Source: Alisma plantago-aquatica (taxonomy: Eukaryota > Streptophyta > Magnoliopsida > Alismatales > Alismataceae). Taken from it: 64,000 nt of DNA. Where the stretch lies: assembly GCA_963693085.1 (NCBI GenBank), contig OY856409.1, positions 665,723,591 to 665,787,590 of the forward strand. The letters run 5' to 3'. Positions within the stretch are counted from its first letter, which is position 1, and each line of letters opens with the position of its first letter. A model generated the notes under the pieces. That model made no database searches and was not told the DNA's origin. It saw only the letters and a list, made by a program, of their open reading frames with translations. Shown piece after piece: positions 1 through 12,546 of the stretch. A program made the position numbers and the translations under genes.

Positions 1-733
1 GGATGATAGATCTAAAGAAGGAAGGAGGCAATACACCAATGGTATTTCTTCATATCTAGATCTGGTACGGGCATGGAAGATGACAACTCCTTTCAAAGAA
101 GAGGATGGTATATCTTCTCTCTGCTACTTTCATCTTCAGAGATCTAAGACCAATGGATATGAACGAGGGTGGCTATGGAGTTGGGCAGCACTGCATGGCT
201 CTTGATGATCTAACTATCCCCTACTATGTGGAGTTGGGGGCCTACTTATAGGCACCACCCACTAACTTAGTCCCTCGGCATGATCGGGAAGGGTCACGTT
301 TGGGACCCGTGTCATGAATGAGACCATAGTAGGGGACACTTCTTCTGCCCAGGTTGCAATCGTGTCTTGGTTATGACATCTTCTCTCATTCAAAACCAAG
401 CATCACGATCGTGATGTATCATCTCAGTCGTGAATGGTGTCGCGGTTGGTAAATGTTGAGGTTCCTGATGTGCATTCGTGGTCATGGCTAGGAATTGTTG
501 ATCATTGGCTCTGCCTTAAGCAAGACATCCATGGACCATTACGGTCGAGATGGTGTCACAGTCACAACTTGGTATGGGTTTGCATGGAGTGGGAAAGGGT
601 ATTAAATCAAATCCAGATATTGTTCAAAGATATTAAAATAGATAGAAAAATTCATAAAAGGGATGTTAAAATAGAAATAAAACAGGTGCAAAAATTTCAC
701 AAAATGAGATGTTATCAATGCACATTGGTCTGA
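1..733. other. Unassigned flank
   Basis: No gene, RNA or element boundary recognised. Open frames here are short and have no motif I know. The stretch lies outside the large nested insertion that starts at 5614. Confidence 0.5.
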
Positions 734-3700
734 TGGTGACACCCATTTAGGGTAAGTTGGGGTTTTTCTCTCATAGATGAGCTACCGTAAGAGGCCATCA
801 ACCGATGGTTTCCCTTAGATGAATGACAACTAATGGTCATCCTTAGGTGGGGGCAATCGATGATGATCTCTAGAGGTCATAGGTCGACAGTCTTCTCTCT
901 TAGGGTCTCTTAAGTTGATGGTTTTCTTGGAAGGGGTGACCGATCGATGGTTTTCGACCTAGTGGCCTAGGGTTTCCAAAACCAATGGTCACCAAGTGAT
1001 GAAACTCGATGGCCACCCTAAGAGGTTCAAGATCCAATGGCCTAGTAGACTCCACAATCAATGGAGCTTCTTCTTTCATGGATGTTATGTCTCTTGGCCA
1101 TGGACACTTGGTAAACATGTTAGGACACCTTAGCCTTCTCTTCTCTCTCTCCCATATCTATATGAACCCACTACCTTCCATGCAAATGTACCTTTTAAAC
1201 TCCTTTCTCTTCCTTTCTATCTATATCTTTGTCCTCCTTTCTCTAGTGGAGAAGAAGGTTCCCAAGGTATAAGAAGGTGTTTGATCTCCTTACATGTATA
1301 TCTAGGGTTTTGATCTACCCTCTCTTAGAGCTTGTAGAGCTCCCTTTGCTTGTTCTTGACCTAAGCAAGTAAGATAAGTCTATTTTCCTTCATTTTCTTT
1401 GCTTCCTACCTCCTTCCTCCTCCTTCTTGGTCATTGCCATTGTGTTCCATGGTAGAGCTTGCTCTAGAGCTTAATGAACCCTTATTTCTTTCTTCCTTGA
1501 CCTGGGGTTTGCTCTCTTTCTTGGAGAAGAAGCTTGATTGGCCGTGTGAAGTGCTAATCTAGGGTTATCTTCATCTTTTTCTTGAGCTACCCTATTGTTT
1601 GAGCTTGTTCTTATTCCTAGAGGCAAATTATATAACTTTCTCCATGCTTATTGCTTACTTGTAGCTTTCATGTGCTAGGTCTTGCTATAACAAAACTAAG
1701 TTCTAAGTAGAAAGATCCTACCTTTGTCTAGGGTTTGAGCTTAGGTGCTAGTTTTTTGGATGGGTTATCTTCTTGGATGTATTCTAAACCTTTTACACGA
1801 TCTTCCTATGATATAGGAATCTTTAGGGTTGGATTTCTTGACAAATGATGGCTCTTGCTCTCTCTTTAACGAGGGGTTTACCTAGGTTTTTTGAGTTGTT
1901 TTCTCTCCATCTTCTACATCTGATGGGTTGATTCTTTTGTTGTTTTTATTGGCTTTTGTGTGCCAACCGATAAGGGTTACTTTGGTTCTATTTTGAACTC
2001 TTTCTCTTGAGCACAACCAATGGACATGATTTCCTCTCAACAAATGATGGTTAGGGTTTCCAAATTCAAAGGTCTTTGGAGCTTATAAGTGGTGGTTCAA
2101 CGGTGTCTTTCTTGGTTTAACAAATGGTGGTTTTTCCTTGGTCTTTGGGTCAGTTTTCCTACCTGTTGATATCAACCTATGGCCTCACTGAGTGTCACAA
2201 CTGATGTCTAGTCTGCGTCTCATCCAACGGTTGTTCTGAGTCTCAACTAATGGCTCATTTGGCCCATGACTAGACGGTCCAAAAATGGATGGTGACATTG
2301 AGTGTCACAACTGATGGAAGTCCTAGACACCACAAACTGTGGTGGTCCTAGACAATACAACTGATGGCTTTCATTAAGTGATCATTCGATGCTGGGTTGT
2401 ATTCGCACAACTGATGGTCTTTCTTGAGTCAACAACCAATGGTGTTTCTATTTTGTCAAATAATGGCTTGACTAGGTTTAGTTGGTGACTCATCTAAGTC
2501 ACAACTTGATGGATTTCTAAGTAGTTTGTTCAAGGTTTTTGTTTGTGTTACAACCAATGGTTTTACCTTCTCACATCTGATGGTTTTGGGTTGATTCTTG
2601 TGGTATGTTGGTTCGGTTTGAGTGATGAAAAATTTGATGGTCATTAGACCTTAATCATGTAGTCTTACATTTTCCCTCGTATGAATGTAAACTTATGATC
2701 ACCTTAATGAGATGATGTGTAATGTCAATCTAGCTTAGCTTGATACACCAACCCTAATACAACTAAGTGATGATAGTTGATCATACTTAATCTAGTTGTT
2801 GAACCTAACCGTAAAATGATCCAATAAGTGTGATTTCTTATGCTTAGATCCCTTGTGTAACTTATGTGGTGATGGAATATCCTTACAATGTGATTGTAAC
2901 CCTAAATTGCTAGTAGGTGAACACCTTAATGCAAGGTTAAGCTAAACATATGTATCACAAGTATGGTGATGGTTTTTTGTGCCCCTGGTAAGGCATGGAA
3001 AGACAATGATGTCCTTGTAGGTGATTATGATGTGATGGTCTCAATGACCCTTGGGCATTATTGAGCCCTACTCAAAGTGTCATCCTCTTGCTTATGTGAC
3101 AGGGAATGGTATCATGCAGTGATGTGACAAGATTCATACACCATACATTCTATATCTTCAGGAGTTGATATACCTTAATGATTCCTAGAAAAGAATTAGA
3201 GTTTGTATGTCCCTTTGTTTGATGCAACCTTAATTCACCCAATTGGAAATAACTAATCTAGTGAAACCTTAATCATGTAGTGCCAAGTGCAATAAATCCA
3301 TTCCAGTGTCAGAACTTGGTGGATAGTGAGATGAGTATTCCTAAGGGAACCTCAGAGTGCATTATTGACTATGCAAAGTGCAAGTGAATGTGTGTCCTTG
3401 TCATCTTGACCCCAGGTGTTTTGAGGATGGCTATGGTCGTGCCTCAATGTTTGAGAATGGCTATGGTCGAGTCTTGGTGATTATATATGTGATGTGACTG
3501 GAGGACAATTGTGGTTGTACCCCAGTGATTGGGTTATATACCCAGGTTTCTAGTGTCATGACATGTACTAAGAAGGGCTAGGTGTTTTCATCTTGACTAT
3601 ATGTCATTGATGGCAATTGATTGATATGTCACTACAGTGCAGACTCGAACTGGCCGAGTAGTGTGGAGAAGATCTTGGAGTCTAACTCTTCATAGATCTT

Positions 3701-4615
3701 GTATGGAACTGATTGCGACCTAGTGGTGGTCAGTTGGAATTTGAGTGGTATGACTCAAATTCCCCAAGGCATAATAAAAGATGTAATATAGTCATGTAGC
3801 ATATATTTTTAGGGTTAAACACGCTTCACATTGGATGTTTATCGTTGCTTTGTTCCTAATGCTTCTAGTTGCTTATGATACAATAGAGTTTCTTAAACTG
3901 CTCAGTTATTATATATTGTGGCAATAGAAGTTAACTGTTATGCATGTTCATCATATTCCTTCTAATTACATATGATGCATTGCTTATCTGTTGTGGATAC
4001 TCAACCTACTTAGCCTGTGTAATTAGTTCAAATAATTCATTTATCTAAATTTACTCATCATGTTTAATAGTAATATATCTGCAGTTAAAATAACCATTGG
4101 TGGAGAGTTATATCTCTCGTTGGGACATGGGTCTCACTCTCGTAGTTTCCACACTCTTTTTAGGTGTTCTCCAGTGGTGTGGTAGAGATTGTGCTATTGA
4201 GGAAGAGCAGCTTGGAAAGCAGTGAACTCAAAAGGTTATATAGCTACTAGTGTTCTAGTAGAGTCTAATGTATTATCCTTGTACTCTTAGGTCTCAGGAG
4301 GGATGTGTTTTATAGATGATGTATATCAACACATGATTTTGGCACTATGCCTTATTTGTATATATATATGGCATGTACATGTGAACATGTTCTTTTGTAT
4401 ATAGGTTGTGGCTGATGCCACCAAACAATTGTAAATACTTGATATGGTATGTTATATGATATAAGTGGTTGGACCTTGTTGTAATATGTTTCCACTTATT
4501 AAGGTTATATGAGATCGATTTTAATTTACCCATGTTTATGGTAATGTGGTTGTTTAGTTATTGATCGCACGCTTTGGTTTTGATTTATCTCATCTGTGTG
4601 GTGTCAAGGTGTCAC
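734..4615. repeat. Possible LTR-like segment (weak)
   Basis: The segment begins TGGTGACACCC and ends AAGGTGTCACA. These are imperfect inverted ends of the kind seen in plant Ty3/gypsy (Tekay/Del) LTRs, and the length of about 3.9 kb would fit. However, the 5-bp flanks (TCTGA and TATAT) do not match, and I see neither a tRNA-Met primer site after the end nor a polypurine tract before the start. It may be a decayed solo LTR, or the ends may match by chance. Confidence 0.28.
790..2640 (+). repeat. Dispersed CAACYRATGG motif cluster
   Basis: A short motif of the form (A)CAACYRATGG(T) recurs at irregular spacing of tens of bases, first sparsely (around 800, 825, 940, 990, 1060) and then densely from about 2040 to 2640. 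The flanking sequence is not conserved between copies, so this is not a simple tandem satellite. I see no coding function. Confidence 0.5.
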
Positions 4616-5251
4616 ATATATGGAATTTTAATGAGGTTCTCAAAATGAGGACGTTCCCATTTCAAATGCTTGATTTCTAGTCAGATCCTTCGAGGAGCCT
4701 GAGGAAAATAGGGTCATTTTCATGTTCATGATGAAAAAAAAGTACGAGGATTTCCACAAGCAACTGTTGAAAAAGAGAAATTCTCAAGTATGAAAATGAG
4801 AAATGGAAGAAAATCCAATATGGAAGGATTTTATTTGACCGTTCAATCCTGGATAAAAATTAGCTCTATTTTCGTATGATATCTAGTATTTTTATCGATA
4901 GAATGCTCAAGTACATAGATCTCAACAACGTGACCACTATTATTAGATAAAAGAAAAGCAACCTTTTTAGTGCACTCTTACTACAAACAACTTTTCAACG
5001 ATGGGGATCTCAGACACTACACTAGATCTTACACAAATTCCACTGAACAACATGTGTCATGGATTTGGGATGCCACTTTCAAGATTTCAATTTAACCACT
5101 TCCTTGGTTTAATACTCTTAATGGGAAGAAGTTCTATAAAATAAAGTCTTTAATGAGGGCACTCATCCACATCTCACCTATTTCACTTAATCAACAACTT
5201 ATAAGGGCGCATTGGTACTGTCGAGGAATGGCATGGAAGCATTGTAGTCAC
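4616..5251. other. Unassigned intergenic stretch
   Basis: AT-rich sequence with no recognisable gene or element. It ends where a hAT-like MITE terminus (TAGGGGTGA) begins. Confidence 0.5.
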
Positions 5252-5613
5252 TAGGGGTGATAAATAGTTTGGTATGGTCCAGTATACCATAAAAATTACA
5301 AACTAAATTTTTCATATTGGTTTGTGAATTTTTCTAGCCAAACTCCTAATTCATAGGATGGTTCTATTTTGTTTTATTTCAAATTTATACCTGGGAAAAT
5401 ATTAGGGTATTTATTGGATTTTTAATGACAATCCAATCATTTGTCCTCATATTTATCAATCCATCTAACATGAAAATTCAAGTTCTAAATAAACTATATT
5501 ATTACAATAACTTATACATAAAAATATATAAGTTATGTGTTTGCATATTAAAAAAAACTCAGATTTGATTAAAAACGTCATGACATGTAGTTTCATTAAT
5601 TTATATAGAATCC
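5252..5613. mobile_element. hAT-like MITE, left arm (split)
   Basis: The arm starts TAGGGGTGATAAATAGTTTG. The inverse of this end, allowing small gaps, is at 61321-61335 just beyond the right LTR of the large retrotransposon (reverse complement TAGGAGGGTGAATGG). Joined across the insertion, the MITE would be about 570 bp. TAGGGGTG ends are common in plant hAT-type MITEs. I could not find an 8-bp target duplication, so the outer boundaries are tentative. Confidence 0.42.
5609..5613. repeat. Target-site duplication AATCC, left copy
   Basis: AATCC lies directly before the left LTR. The same five bases follow the right LTR at 61119-61123. This is the 5-bp duplication expected of LTR-retrotransposon integrase and ties the two LTRs to a single insertion event. 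Confidence 0.85.
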
Positions 5614-8550
5614 TATCACAGAACTGTTTGTTACCCTAAGTCCACACTCCTAGTGGCTATAAATCCAAAGGCAAGTGGACTTGGGCACCCATCCATAGAA
5701 TGGCTCAAATATTTCACAATATATGTAAAAGTAGTAACAACAAGATATAACAAGATACAAAAACTGGAGATAAGAGATATGTACCCATTTCTACTTTCTA
5801 GCATGCCATTGGTGTTTCATTTCTTAAAGTAGAGCCTTGGGTGAAGTGGATCTTCTTTTGGCAACTAAAAATTGATAAATAGATTATATTAATGCTAAAG
5901 TTTTAAGTACGCTATGAAAGACATCTAAATAGTTTAAGAATAATACAAAACTTGCTTGGCTACAAACATGATCATATTCAAGAAGAAGAAACCAAAGGAG
6001 AACACTTAACGATAACATTTTATACAGAGCATGTTTTAGGTTCATTTATCCATTGTGTCAACATTAGTTTGCATGATGGATTTGTGTACTTTATATTCAA
6101 GGTTTGTCAACATAGAATACTCAACCATGAAAGTAGTAATCATGGGAACAATAGCTCAACCAAGTAAGTAAGTAGCCAATCACTCATACAATCATACATA
6201 AAGAAACTGATATCATAGTAGAGTCAAGAGGAAAATGTACCTTGCAAGTAGAAAACCAATTATGTTCCATGAGTAGATCCTAGAGTAGGTCCACCCCATT
6301 GGAGACCTAAGATACAAAAAGGCATAAAAGTGGGTCTTAGATCAAGGGTGTTTTGATAAAATAATCATCATATATCTCTTGTGGATGTTCCCCCAGATCT
6401 AGGTTTAAAATAGATCATACATAGTTTCCAAGATTCCAGTCATGCATATAAGCACTCAATATAATCCAAGCATCAACATTGGGCCATAAATATAGGTGAA
6501 TCATCCACATTAAGAGTGACACTAGATAGATATAAGGTCTAATTTGGTAATATAGGAAGCATTAAATTAGGTTATCATCATGGTTTAAACATGCAAGGTC
6601 ATAACTGGTCATATAAGATCCATTTCATGCAACATAGACACAATTCCATGTCATTAGAACATTGAGAGCTTAAGATAGATCAAGTTGGTATTTAGTGTTA
6701 CAAGTGTGATGAGTTTACTTATTTAAAGAAGATAGATCATGGGGTTATCATAACAATCCCATTTCATCATGTGGGTACAACTTGGTAAACTTAGTTGTTT
6801 TAATGCGCAAACTAAGCACACAAGGTTTTAAGAGTCAAACATGGTAAGAGGCGTGATAGCTCAAACAACATTTCCCAAATCATCATAGTATTTACTGATT
6901 TCGATATTGAAAGATTAGATGATAATAATTTAGGATAGAGCCTAAGATTTGGTCAAATTATAGCATGCATTCACTTAGATAAGTCATCCTTTGGGTCAAG
7001 GATAACCATTAGGGTCAAAATAAACATTAGGGTTCATTGAAAAGGCCCAAGATCACATAAAAGCAAAAGAGACTTATAGTTCACTGATTCAAGGGATGTG
7101 AGAGCCTAGAGGTCATTAATGATCATATAGTAGATGATTTAGGTTGATTAAAAAAAAGATCACAAGGCATCATCTTTTCAAAAAATAGGGATGAAACATA
7201 CAAAATTAGCAAGAGATAGTAGTGTCATTAGAAAGGTGATGATTTTCTAGTCAAATGATATATAACATTGTACCATTTGGATAAAGGACCTAGGACATAT
7301 GAGGGTTTGAATATTAGGGCATAAAGAGGGAATTTTGGGTTAGATTATACACTGATTGGCTTTTGGTGACTTGAACACCTGGGCCATGATTTGGTTTGTG
7401 GTACACACCCACTAGTGCTGGCCCAACACTCCCACGGTCATCGGTCGATGCCTACCACACGTAGACTCTCGCACACAGATCCAAGACTGCTCGCCACAGT
7501 ACGGACAAACACTGGATGATGCAAGAAAGGTGTAGGGGGAGAGACCATCTTCACCCTTGATTCAACATCATGTGGCTTGAGATTGTCATCTCACTCCTAC
7601 CCGTCGCTCGCGTGACTGCATAGCTATCATTGTGGTGCATCTTGCCAGAGCATCATTGTGAGTGGTCTGTAGGCCTTGGGGCTAAGTGCCAACTTGTCAC
7701 CCTAGATCGGCAAGGTGGGTTAGAGCTTCTGCCGATCATGGTGAGAAACAATCGCTTCTAGGGAAAATTTTCCGAAAAAGGGGGTGGCGGCACTGCAGGA
7801 AGAAGAAGGAGAAGGGAGGATGCACTAGGGTTTGAGAAGGGTCCAGAAAAATGGGGGAAAGAGTAGGCATGGGGCTTTATTGGTGAGTCGGGTGTCCATT
7901 TGTTTTAAGAGGAGGAAGAAGAGTAGATTTGTTGTGCCAACAAAGTAGGTGAATGTGCACCACCATTAACATTGGTTGTTGTATGGAGGAGGGAGACAAC
8001 CTTTTAATTGTTAGATCAACCCCCTATCAGCGGCTAGCGAGATCTAAGGGCTTTGATCCCTTATTAACAGAATTGGTCCCCCTCATTGGTCTTCAAGGGA
8101 GCAATTAGATCATGAGAAAGAAGAAGGATGATGGATTGGGCCGTGCGCGTGGCACTATAAATGGGCCCAATAAGAGGTGAAATTGATTTAAAGAGCCAAA
8201 ATCAAGGTTTAAACTACAAGATAAACAAATGGACATATCTTCCACATACAAGCTCAGGAGTGAGTGAAATTAGATGCATTAGAATCATGAGATTACCCTC
8301 TAAAACATTAAAATAACAAAAGAGTGTAGATTTACACCACCGTATCATCAAAATTCAAGAGAGATTGGATGAGGTATTATATGAAGGTCAATTTGATTAT
8401 CATTCAAATTGAGCATTGTCTTAGTGGTAATTGTTTATTAGATGGACCGATTCTACACAAGAGCTCATTCAAACATGAAATTGGAGGTGAGACAAGATTG
8501 AGGTCCAATATGGAAGTTACATAAAAGTGGTGGAGTTTCAGGTTATCACA
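5614..8550 (-). repeat. 3' LTR of the large retrotransposon
   Basis: On the minus strand it begins TGTGATAACCTG at 8550 and ends at 5614 with TCTGTGATA, a decayed form of the TCTGTGACA seen in the other LTR. It is collinear with 58174-61118 over its full length, with many substitutions and small indels. The counterpart of the right LTR's TATA box (around 7870) reads CCAATAAAG and is decayed. The frames here are short and not conserved between the two copies. Confidence 0.88.
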
Positions 8551-8566
8551 TCCTACCCACCTTAAA
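8551..8566 (-). other. Polypurine tract next to 3' LTR
   Basis: On the minus strand the bases just before the LTR read AAGGTGGGTAGGATG, the expected purine-rich plus-strand primer. Upstream is a TTTGGGGACAAAATTT stretch typical of plant gypsy 3' ends. Its position fixes the element's direction. Confidence 0.8.
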
Positions 8567-9439
8567 AGAAATTTTGTCCCCAAATTTAACACAACCCTTC
8601 AGTTAAGATATGGAGTTCACATTTCATATCACAAACATTGTAGAATTTTAATAAGGTATCCTTATCACTTTCAATATCATTTCATCCCATACTTGAGCAA
8701 TCGAGTATCAAGATTAAATCATAGTCACATAGATCATCGAATTGGAGTTATCATTGCATGAGTCACATATTTGAAAAGATTGTTATATAGATGACCAGTT
8801 TGGAGAGATCACATTTTAGGTCAATCAAATAGATCTCAAGAGTAAGGCATGACTTTCATTCCCAAAAATATAGGGTTCTAGCTTCTACATTGGCCTAGGT
8901 GAGGTCCATGATTGAGATTTCACATTTCAACAATTTGAGACAAACTTCATTTGAACATCATGATTTCATGCTCAAAATTGATGGAAGGTCCCACCCTAGT
9001 GCACATGGAGCTTAATCCTGAGTGATAATTTGAGCAAGTTAACATAATCATAGTTATAATTTTTTTGGAGGCCTGGGAATAGGAAAGTCATTAGTCATAT
9101 ATCAAGGGTGATCTCAACATTCAGGTGGGTGATCATAGGATTTGAATAAAAATCAGGATCAATTATCATGAGTTAATCTTCATACATCAATACCGAGAGT
9201 CAAGTTTGGACATCAAAGTCGTAGTCTCAATATTTTGAAGCTAGGGTTGAGATTCTTATTTTCAACCTTACGTGTGACTTAGGGCTCTATCCTTCCTATG
9301 GGGTTTTTATTGAGATGTCATTCCAATTTTTCTTGGGGTTTCTCCAACAACATTCAAGTGCATTATTTTTGTGTAATTCTTTAATTCATATTTTATCCAT
9401 CTCTTAGGGTGCACCTTACTTACTTTATGTCCCAACATT

Positions 9440-9790
9440 GGGCTTATGGCAACCTTCTCTCCTGGGCTTGGTCTTGACATTTCCTTCCCTCCTAGGCTTG
9501 GTCTTCCTATTGGCCTTCCCTCCTAGGTTTGGCCTCTTGGTGACCTTACCTCCTGGGCTTGGTCTTCATGATGTCCTTCCCTCCTAGGTTTGGCCTCTTG
9601 GAGACCTTCCCTCTTGGGCTTGGACTCTTGGCAACCTTCCCTCCTGGGCTTGGCCTCTTTGGACCTTCCCTCCTAGGCTTGGTCTTCATGTTGGCCTTCC
9701 CTCCTGAGTTTGGCCTCTTGGTGACCTTCCCTCCTGGACTTTGCCTCTTGGTGACCTTCCCTTCTAGGCTCGGTATCCTACTATCATCCA
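9440..9790 (-). repeat. Degenerate minisatellite, units of about 30-35 bp
   Basis: Some ten imperfect units built on CTTCCCTCCTAGGCTTGG differ mainly in the linker (GTCTTCATG or CCTCTTGGTGA). Units are multiples of three for most of the length, so both strands stay open. The minus frame (9546-9815) would give a basic Gly/Lys/Pro repeat built on PGGKVTKRP, and the plus frame a hydrophobic one built on PPGLGLL. Without a promoter or conserved start I read this as repeat structure, not a gene. Confidence 0.7.
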
Positions 9791-12072
9791 CCTCCTCAGT
9801 GACTTTGTTGTACATCCCTTATAGATGGTATAGTTGGGTTTTAAAGAATTATACTCAATATCTATCCTTTCATGCTTTGTATACTTGACCCTCCAAACAT
9901 TTAGTGATATTCAAGGTTATCTCAATTCTTAAACTGATACATTAACTCACCCTTCTTGGGGTGATCATTCATCCATATATAAAAATTGAGCACCAATTGA
10001 GCAACATTTAGAGCATTATTTGACATTTCATGGCATCAAAATATAGTTTATTTTCATAATATTCATGGTTGATGAATGATCTAGGTCTAGGTCTTCCTAG
10101 GAACTTGACCACTAGCTATAGTCAACATCATCATATTCTAAGATCATTATTAAATCGAATCAGGTATCAATATCATTATCGACATAACCCATTAGGGACT
10201 TAGGTCAAGAAATGAAAGCGTTGAAGGGGTCTCCTTTCCAAGATCTAAATAATCAACCAGATGACAACTTAGAGGTAGTCATAATGGGGGTGTGACCTAG
10301 GTTAGGGGAGTCACAAGTCAACTATCACCCTAACCTAGCACACTAGTCCACATTGATCATGAGTTATCAAGCATATCTGAATAGGTCGAGTGTCAATTAT
10401 CAAATCATATTTCACCAGGTCATGAGTCAAATGTCAAGATCATAATAGGGCAGGAATACTTCAAGATCTACAAGATCAAAGTCATAATTTCATTCCCTTC
10501 CTTTCAAGATCAAGGTAAGGGTAGATTCTGGAATTTGAGAAGTGAAATTGAGGACTCAAGAGTTTGAGCATAATAGGGATAGAGTGAAATTCATGTCCAT
10601 CATGTTTATAAGCTTGCAAAAGTGGCACGAAAGTCAATAGGGGAATGCCTCATGTATAGTCATATCAGACTATGTGACATGATACATATTAATAGGATGA
10701 GTTTTTCTTACATATGTTTGAGGTTTGATTAAAATAGGGACAACTTAGGTTTAATCAATAGGGATTCTATCAAACATGGGCTATCGAAAATAAGTTCCAT
10801 CTTATATCACCAACATCAAGGAATTAACTCAAACGTAGAACCCACTTATACCCAAATGGTAACGTTGAGTTTGTGTGAACTTTACACATGCGTACATTAC
10901 TTTCACGGGTGCTTCCATTTATCAAAATAGGGTCTTTCATTCAAGATCAGATCATGGAATTATCATCTAGATCAACTTTCATGAGTTCTAATCAGTTTTA
11001 GTTTTCCCATACAAAAAGCTACCCATAATCGAGAAATCATGTGATTGATAGTCATAAGAGGAGAATAACGTAAGGAGAAAACCAACTAATCATCATCTAC
11101 TTGGGTGGTTTAGGTGGTCCTTAAAGAAGAGATGAGATGATAGAAGACTCTCTAAACTTTTAAAGGAAGGATTTTAGTCCTCCCTAGGTTTTTAAGAAGT
11201 GTTATAACTTAAACATACTATAATCACACATGTGCACATGCACGTGACCATTGAATGTGTTACAATTATATCAGATATTTATGTAGAAAATATAAGGATA
11301 GATATTTGTATTAATCAAATGAATCTAAAAATAAGTATTGATGGTAATATACAAAATACATTTATGAAGTAGTGAGTAAGCATTCCATGATATGAATAAA
11401 TTGATGGATATAATGTCAAGAAACATACAAATTCCATGTCACCAGATAACCACACCATTTCATTTATTGTAGTCATTGTTATAACTAAAATAAACAAATT
11501 TCATTTTTTTATTATTTACATTATATTTGTAAAATAAATGAAAATATGTAACTTTGTGTAATATATTCCATGATAATATTTTTATTAGATAGAAGTCAAG
11601 TTGAATAGAATTTTCATTTTTTGAAAAAAAAAATATGTGGATTACATTTTAAAGTCAAAATATGAAAAATTAGCATATACTTTGTATTTATTCAACAAAC
11701 CAAAATACAAATTTACTTAGCATTAAAAAAAATTGCATATCCCAAACTTAATGATATTCTATTATATTGTTACATAAAATATATTAATTATATTTTAAGA
11801 TCATATGTTAAAGGATATCATTGTGTTTTATAGTAGTTAGTATCTTAATTTTTGGGAGCAAAAAGTTATTAAGAAAAATAATCAAAATATTTAATTCCCA
11901 TACACAACTATTGTACAATGTAATCCACTTACCATTTTTCTCATATATTTAAAATATTATAATTATATTCACATACTCTTTCTTTCACAAATAGCCAAAA
12001 GTAAATTATATTTTGTTGCTCTCTTTTATGAAGAACTTTGAAGAGAGAGTTAATGGTCAATATAGTGGACTT

Positions 12073-12546
12073 ATCTTAGGCCTCCTTTCATACATGGTAA
12101 ATCATGATGAGGAGAATGCTGGTGAAATAAAAAATGGTGTTTGTTTGCCATGGTGATGGGGAAGGGAAAATCTTCTATTGGGAATCCATGAGAAAACTTA
12201 GTATGTTTTTTTCGTATAGAAAAGCATAGTGAATCATGATAAAAAAATTTCTTTCAAGACTCCACTACTTATTTAGAGACATATACCAAACAAACTCTCT
12301 AATAAATATGATTCTCAGTTGTGTATGATGTTTTTATAAAGAATTTCTAAGTTCCCATCCCTATACCCATGTAACAAACAACATTTTATGAGTTTTTCCC
12401 CATCCCTACCCTATCACCATGCACATGCTATCAAACAACACATTTAAGAACTTTTCAATTCCAATCACCGTCCCCTTCCCTCATAAGTGTCCCCTTCCCC
12501 ATCACCATTAATTTTTTGACCATATACCAAGCACAACCTTAACATA
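12073..12546. mobile_element. Possible hAT-like MITE
   Basis: The left edge reads TTAGGCCTCCTTTCATACATGG and the right edge ATATACCAAGCACAACCTTAA. As inverted ends they match the general pattern (GGxCxxxTTTGGTAT) of plant hAT MITEs, imperfectly. The interior has repeated 'cannot-exceed' MITE-like motifs such as CATCACCAT and no coding capacity. No clear 8-bp duplication was found. Confidence 0.38.

Noticed and set aside
900..1272. Short open frames on both strands (72 and 87 codons)
   Set aside because: They overlap antiparallel, have no motif and lie in the CAACYRATGG word cluster; chance frames.
734..4615. Considered a complete solo LTR
   Set aside because: TG/CA-type ends look suggestive, but flanking five bases do not match; kept only as a weak feature.
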